This document shows, one piece after another, positions 60,480 through 64,000 of a stretch of DNA of 64,000 nucleotides. The stretch is from Pelosinus fermentans (GTDB lineage Bacteria; Bacillota; Negativicutes; DSM-13327), in contig DJJR01000004.1 of NCBI GenBank assembly GCA_002434245.1, forward strand, positions 1-64,000, given 5' to 3'. The translations under genes were made by a program, and so were the position numbers. A model generated the notes under the pieces. The model saw only the letters and a list, made by a program, of their open reading frames with translations. It did not search any database and was not told the DNA's origin. The number at the start of each line of letters is the position of its first letter. Within the stretch, counting starts at the first letter, position 1.

Positions 60480-60568
60480 AAAACAGAGAATACACAGAGA
60501 ATACAGAGAAAAAAATGGAGAAGATAGAAACAAATTCTACTCTCAGTGTTCTTCGTACTCTCTGTTTT
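60480..60568. repeat. Imperfect 29-bp inverted repeat with ACAGAGAATAC units
   Basis: The left arm at 60480-60508 contains three near-copies of ACAGAGAATAC. The right arm at 60540-60568 is its imperfect complement. The plus strand then runs T-rich (TTTTCTTTG). It follows kimA and may end its transcript. The motif resembles dispersed CACAGAGAACACAGAG-type elements seen in many bacterial genomes. Confidence 0.6.
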
Positions 60569-60645
60569 CTTTGTATCTTTATCTCTTTATACAATCATGA
60601 ATAAAATTTAAGCTATGAAACAAAATAGTAACAGGAGGTGATAAT

Positions 60646-61125
60646 GTGACGCTACAGTTAACCCCAAAGGAAAAATCTTTATTGGAAGATCAAAAAAAGC
60701 ATGAGCAGATCTGTGTCGAGAAATACCAGTCTTATGCGAACCAAGCCCAAGATCCAGTTCTAAAGCAGTTGTTTAACTCCTATGCTGGACAAGAGCAGCA
60801 GCACCTAAATACTATCAACCAAATGCTAAATGGTCAAATTCCCAATATGACTTCACAGCAAAATCAACAATCCGGGCAAAGCAACTCAACTACAACTTCA
60901 TCATCCCCTCAAGGTTCTATTGCAAGTCAAAGCGATAGTACTCTCTGTACGGATATGCTAATGACAGAAAAATTTGTCTCCGGAGCCTATGATACGGCGA
61001 TCTTCGAATTTTCTGATCCTAATGCACGTCAAGCGCTTAACCACATTCAAAAAGAAGAGCAAGGACATGGGCAAGGGCTCTTCCAATACATGCAAAGCAA
61101 GGGCATGTATAATACACAATCCTGA
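60646..61125 (+). CDS. CotF-family spore coat protein
   Basis: A 159-residue protein with the coat-F / ferritin-like helical pattern: LTPKEKSLLEDQKKHEQICV at the start and LCTDMLMTEKFVSGAYDTAI in the second half. It ends in AFEFSDPN-like and HIQKEEQGHGQGLFQYMQSK elements. A Gln/Ser/Thr-rich linker (about 65-100) divides the helices. CotF is deposited in the spore coat. The GTG start has AGGAGGTG six bases upstream. It supports a sporulating host and is followed by a strong terminator. Confidence 0.9.
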   Translation: MTLQLTPKEKSLLEDQKKHEQICVEKYQSYANQAQDPVLKQLFNSYAGQEQQHLNTINQMLNGQIPNMTSQQNQQSGQSNSTTTSSSPQGSIASQSDSTLCTDMLMTEKFVSGAYDTAIFEFSDPNARQALNHIQKEEQGHGQGLFQYMQSKGMYNTQS

Positions 61126-61152
61126 TACCATAGTTACATAAAAAAGACTTGA

Positions 61153-61199
61153 AATAATAATAACGGCAGAGATAAAAACCTCTGCCGTTATTATTATTT
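61153..61199 (+). terminator. Terminator after the CotF-like gene
   Basis: A perfect 19-bp stem centred on AACGGCAGAG / CTCTGCCGTT with an eight-base loop; the arm continues into TTATTATTATTTT. Confidence 0.93.
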
Positions 61200-61325
61200 T
61201 ATAAATGTTTTCCCAAACCGTATCTTAAGGATTGCTCTTTTGTACAATTTTTCCTATAAAGTCTATGGAGGCTTGGATATATTTAGGAGTAGGTCACGAG
61301 CTTAAAATTCCACTTTCTAAATAAA

Positions 61326-61742
61326 TCACACATACCCATCCTCTTTAAGGCTAATGTATTTATCATCTCCAACAATGATATGATCAAGAACCATTATATG
61401 TAGTATTTTTTGTGAGTTCTATATCTTCACGACTTGGTGTCGGATCCCTAGACGGATGGTTATGAATCAATATAATAGATATAGAATTTGTAAATAATGT
61501 CTTTGAAATATTTTCCTTGGAGAAATAGCTGTTTCATTGAGCGTTCCTATGGTTACCAAACTTGTTCCAATTACTTGGCATTTAGCATCCAGCATTATGA
61601 TTTGGAAGTATTCAACAGGTAAGTTTTCCATCATGGGTCTTATCAGTTCATAAGCATCTCTGGCTTTAGTAATTTTTTGATTTCACTTTTAAATGAACCC
61701 ATCTTTTATCAGTTTTAGAATATACCGCACTGTTCTATACAT
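61326..61742 (-). pseudogene. Remnant of a short RadC-like JAMM domain gene
   Basis: Read on the minus strand in several frames, the stretch gives MYRTVRYILKLIKDG, then KITKARDAYELIRPMMENLP and VEYFQIIMLDAKCQVIGTSL. LIHNHPSRDPTPSREDIELT and MVLDHIIVGDDKYISLKEDG follow, with YV and a stop at 61326. The HNHPS-D motif is the metal site of RadC/JAMM proteins, here with Gly replaced by Arg. The frame breaks at least three times (about 61680, 61500 and 61400). An ATG with AAAGGGG nine bases upstream marks the former start. The N-terminal helix-hairpin-helix part of full RadC is absent, as in plasmid and island forms. Confidence 0.8.
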
Positions 61743-61883
61743 ATTCACACCCCTTTAGCTTACAAGCATAAACATAGATGTTATGTCTTATCATTATAGC
61801 ATGCATTCAGCAATTCTCTAGAACAATAGTTAATTCGAAGCCCCATTGTTAAATCCTTTAGTAACAGCATAAAATATAGCAAT

Positions 61884-61917
61884 AAAAAAGACCTTCAGGT
61901 AAAATCCTGAAAGCCTT
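61884..61917 (-). terminator. Terminator of the tRNA cluster
   Basis: A 12-bp stem AAGGCTTTCAGG / CCTGAAGGTCTT with two G-T pairs, followed by six T on the minus strand, 11 bases past the tRNA-Leu CCA. Confidence 0.92.
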
Positions 61918-61927
61918 GCATTTCTTG

Positions 61928-62011
61928 TGGTGCGGGAGAGGAGACTTGAACTCCTACACCTTGCGGCGCCAGATCCTAAGTCTGGTGCGTCTGCCATTCC
62001 GCCACTCCCGC
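61928..62011 (-). tRNA. tRNA-Leu (anticodon TAG)
   Basis: 84 nt on the minus strand with acceptor GCGGGAG / CTCCCGC, a long variable arm (GGCGCCGCAAGGTGT) typical of class II tRNAs, anticodon loop CTTAGGA and an encoded CCA. Confidence 0.96.
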
Positions 62012-62025
62012 ATAATTAAGTTAAA

Positions 62026-62101
62026 TGGTGGCTCACCCGCGGCTCGAACGCGGGACACCCTGATTAAAAGTCAGGTGCTCTACCAACTGAGCTAGTGAAC
62101 C
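62026..62101 (-). tRNA. tRNA-Lys (anticodon TTT)
   Basis: 76 nt on the minus strand; acceptor GGTTCAC / GTGAGCC, D-arm AGCTCAGTTGGTAGAGC, anticodon loop CTTTTAA, T-arm CGCGTTCGAGCCGCG and CCA. It differs from the CTT isoacceptor at 30286. Confidence 0.96.
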
Positions 62102-62105
62102 ATAA

Positions 62106-62181
62106 TGGCAGGGGTAGCTGGACTCGAACCAACGGATGCGGGAGTCAAAGTCCCGTGCCTTACCAACTTGGCTATACCCCT
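62106..62181 (-). tRNA. tRNA-Gln (anticodon TTG)
   Basis: 76 nt on the minus strand; acceptor AGGGGTA / TACCCCT, anticodon loop CTTTGAC with TTG, T-arm with GGTTCGAGTCC, and CCA. Confidence 0.95.
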
Positions 62182-62207
62182 ATATCGTTATTACTAGAGT
62201 TAATGAA

Positions 62208-62284
62208 TGGGGTGGCTGAAGGGGATCGAACCCTCGAATAACGGAACCACAATCCGCCGTGTTGACCGCTTCACCACAGCCACC
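62208..62284 (-). tRNA. tRNA-His (anticodon GTG)
   Basis: 77 nt on the minus strand including the extra 5' G typical of tRNA-His, opposite discriminator C. Acceptor GTGGCTG / CAGCCAC, anticodon loop TTGTGGT, CCA encoded. It is the first tRNA of the four-gene transcript. Confidence 0.96.
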
Positions 62285-62331
62285 ATATTATCTGCGATGT
62301 TTTCTCTTAACATCCCCTAGCGACAAGATTT

Positions 62332-62360
62332 ATTGTATCATGTCCGCCTTGTTATGTCAA
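62332..62360 (-). promoter_or_regulatory. Consensus SigA promoter of the tRNA cluster
   Basis: TTGACA, 17 bp, TACAAT on the minus strand, about 48 bases upstream of tRNA-His. The order of the transcript is His-Gln-Lys-Leu. The rest of 62285-62646 holds no gene. Confidence 0.92.
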
Positions 62361-62597
62361 GCAAATTTAAAAAAGTTTTTACTTTCAATCAGTTAACTTC
62401 TTCAACGCCTCGCAACAACTTTATTAGTATACCAATTATTATTTATATCTACAATATCCATATTTGGACATTTTATATAATTACTTAACGCAAAGTCTTT
62501 TATTCTTTCTAATTCTCATTTTTTCACTAAATATCTTCTACAACAACTTCATTAGACTAATCTTACGATATCTTACTAAATAAGAATTGATTGATAC

Positions 62598-62640
62598 GAT
62601 AAAGGTACAACACAACTAGTAATAGCAGCATTGTACCTTA
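62598..62640 (-). terminator. Terminator after the chemoreceptor gene
   Basis: TAAGGTACAA / TTGTACCTTTA with a 20-base loop on the minus strand, directly after the stop. The T-run is short. Confidence 0.6.
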
Positions 62641-62646
62641 CCAATC

Positions 62647-64000
62647 TTATACTTTAAATTTATGTACTACTTCTTGTAACTCACTAGCCATTGTTGCTAA
62701 ACCAGAAACAGCTGTCACGATTTCATGTACAGAGGCATTTTGTTCTTCACTCGCTGCTGCCACTTCTTGAGAACTCGCAGCATTGGTTCTTGATGCATCA
62801 GCAATGCCCGTGATGGATTGACCAACTTGTCCACTTCCAGTTAACTGCAAATCCATCAGTGCTAAAATATTATCTACCTGTCTTCGCATTTCCTTTACAT
62901 CTACATAAATTTCCTCAAATGCTACTTTTGAAGCAGAAACGACCTTAACGCCTTCTCCTACTTCTTTGCTGCCTTTATCCATTGCATCTACCGCTTGCAC
63001 TGTCTCACTTTGGATTGCACCGATAATTTCGGCAATTTCTTTTGCAGCTTCTTGGGATTGCTCAGCCAGTTTTCGCACTTCATCTGCTACCACTGCAAAA
63101 CCACGTCCTTGTTCACCTGCTCTTGCAGCTTCAATTGCAGCATTCAACGCCAACAGATTAGTTTGTCCTGCAATATTTGTAATTACTTCAACGATTTGTC
63201 CAATCTGCCTTGACTTCTCACCAAGAATATTTATTTTTTCTGCTGCATCGCCCACATCTTGACGAATATTATTCATTAATTGAACAGCATGATTCACTTG
63301 TGTAAGACCACCTTCAGCTGACTGTTCACTTCTCTCTGAAACGCCAGCCACTTCACAGGCCGCTTGAACAGCATCCGCAATACCTGCTTGCATTTCCATC
63401 ATAATAGTAGAAGATTCATCAGATAACCGCACTTGAGTAGTAGCACTTTGAGCTACATCCTGAATTGTAGCTGTTACTTCTTCTGAGGCTCTGCCAACTT
63501 CAGTAGCTGATGCCGTCAACTCTTCTGCAGAAGCAGCTACAGATTCGGCAACTGAAGCTGTATGCAAAATAATTTTCCGCAAAGCAAACGTCATCTGGTT
63601 AACACCTTGCACTAATTGATTCACTTCCAAAACTCCGTCTGCAACTAATGTATGCGATAAATCGCCTCCTGCTACTAATTCAACAGAATGAACTACTTTC
63701 TGCAGCGGAGTAACAATACTGCGAGCTATATAAAACGCTGTGACCGCAGCCAAAACTAGAGAAATCAGTAAGATCCCAATGATAATATATGACGCTGTGA
63801 TAGCCCCATCATAAACATCTTTTAGCGGTTCATTTACAATGACTCCCCATTGATACTTGGGTACTGGAGTAAAGGCACTAATCGTCTTGTCACCACGGCT
63901 TGAAATAGTCTCTATTGATCCTGTTTGACCTTCTATTACTTTTTTTACATATTCAATTGCTGCAAAGCTTTCTTTTTTCAAGACCTTTTCATGATCTGGA
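62647..64000 (-). CDS. Methyl-accepting chemotaxis protein, 5' part outside the window
   Basis: At least 451 residues are visible; the frame stays open to the right edge ([20 protein letters not shown]). The visible parts in order are the end of an extracellular dCache sensor ([31 protein letters not shown]) and a transmembrane helix ([20 protein letters not shown]). HAMP follows ([20 protein letters not shown]), then a long cytoplasmic coiled coil with the signalling tip [20 protein letters not shown]. It transmits ligand state to CheA/CheW. The ligand cannot be told because most of the sensor domain is missing. Confidence 0.93.
   Translation of the reverse strand, partial: PDHEKVLKKESFAAIEYVKKVIEGQTGSIETISSRGDKTISAFTPVPKYQWGVIVNEPLKDVYDGAITASYIIIGILLISLVLAAVTAFYIARSIVTPLQKVVHSVELVAGGDLSHTLVADGVLEVNQLVQGVNQMTFALRKIILHTASVAESVAASAEELTASATEVGRASEEVTATIQDVAQSATTQVRLSDESSTIMMEMQAGIADAVQAACEVAGVSERSEQSAEGGLTQVNHAVQLMNNIRQDVGDAAEKINILGEKSRQIGQIVEVITNIAGQTNLLALNAAIEAARAGEQGRGFAVVADEVRKLAEQSQEAAKEIAEIIGAIQSETVQAVDAMDKGSKEVGEGVKVVSASKVAFEEIYVDVKEMRRQVDNILALMDLQLTGSGQVGQSITGIADASRTNAASSQEVAAASEEQNASVHEIVTAVSGLATMASELQEVVHKFKV

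Overview
The window looks like chromosomal DNA of an anaerobic, endospore-forming Firmicute of the class Negativicutes, most like the Pelosinus/Sporomusa group. This placement is inferred from gene content, not from a marker-gene search. The supporting content is a sodium-pumping methylmalonyl-CoA decarboxylase operon, the Firmicute order tig-clpP-clpX-lonB-lon-engB, a CotF-type spore coat protein, Ahb-type siroheme decarboxylases, NfnAB, fhs/folD, two lactate permeases and generally low G+C intergenic DNA.

Layout. 1-5.4 kb (minus strand): a propionate/succinate metabolic operon encoding methylmalonyl-CoA decarboxylase subunits alpha, delta, gamma and beta, an SLC13 dicarboxylate transporter and a small membrane protein, followed after a terminator by the start of a CoA transferase. 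5.8-8.1 kb: a DcuS/DcuR-like two-component system that probably controls it. 8.4-12.7 kb: a decaying region with a triply frameshifted SLC13/NhaD-type permease, a UbiB-family kinase remnant, several very small membrane-peptide genes and unknown genes, then a secreted class 3 lipase (12.8-14.2 kb). 14.3-29.8 kb (minus): one long Fur-box-preceded siderophore operon dhbACEBF-mbtH-MFS exporter-Sfp-type PPTase-DAHP synthase/chorismate mutase. The adenylation-domain residues read as Gly and Thr, so bacillibactin is predicted. 30-36 kb: tRNA-Lys(CTT), NfnAB, and the folate one-carbon genes fhs and folD. 35.7-40.1 kb: quinone-type genes (UbiA and UbiD families, polyprenyl synthase) and TatAC. 40.4-43.9 kb: tandem lactate permeases. 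44.3-45.2 kb: ahbAB. 45.5-56.1 kb: a proteostasis cluster (engB, lon, a truncated FtsH-like protease with a membrane partner, lonB, clpX, clpP, tig), then tRNA-Gly. 56.5-58.1 kb (plus): a radical SAM/SPASM maturase followed 45 bp later by a repeat peptide with eight Cys-Trp-Pro-Arg units. 58.6-61.1 kb: a KimA-like potassium transporter with a structured leader, and a CotF-like coat protein. 61.3-62.3 kb: a RadC remnant and a tRNA cluster (His, Gln, Lys, Leu) with a consensus promoter. 62.6 kb to the end: a chemoreceptor cut by the window edge.

The strongest candidate for an undescribed system is the two-gene maturase/repeat-peptide locus at 56526-58133. All eleven cysteines of the peptide sit in a C-x-P context, and the repeats differ mostly at synonymous positions. 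It reads as a RiPP (ribosomally made, post-translationally modified peptide) precursor with an adjacent radical SAM enzyme carrying a leader-binding-like N-terminus. Other points of note are an apparent ATT start codon for the CoA transferase, a leader peptide coupled to mmdA, tiny membrane peptides, a split FtsH-like protease, and recurring look-alike terminator hairpins.
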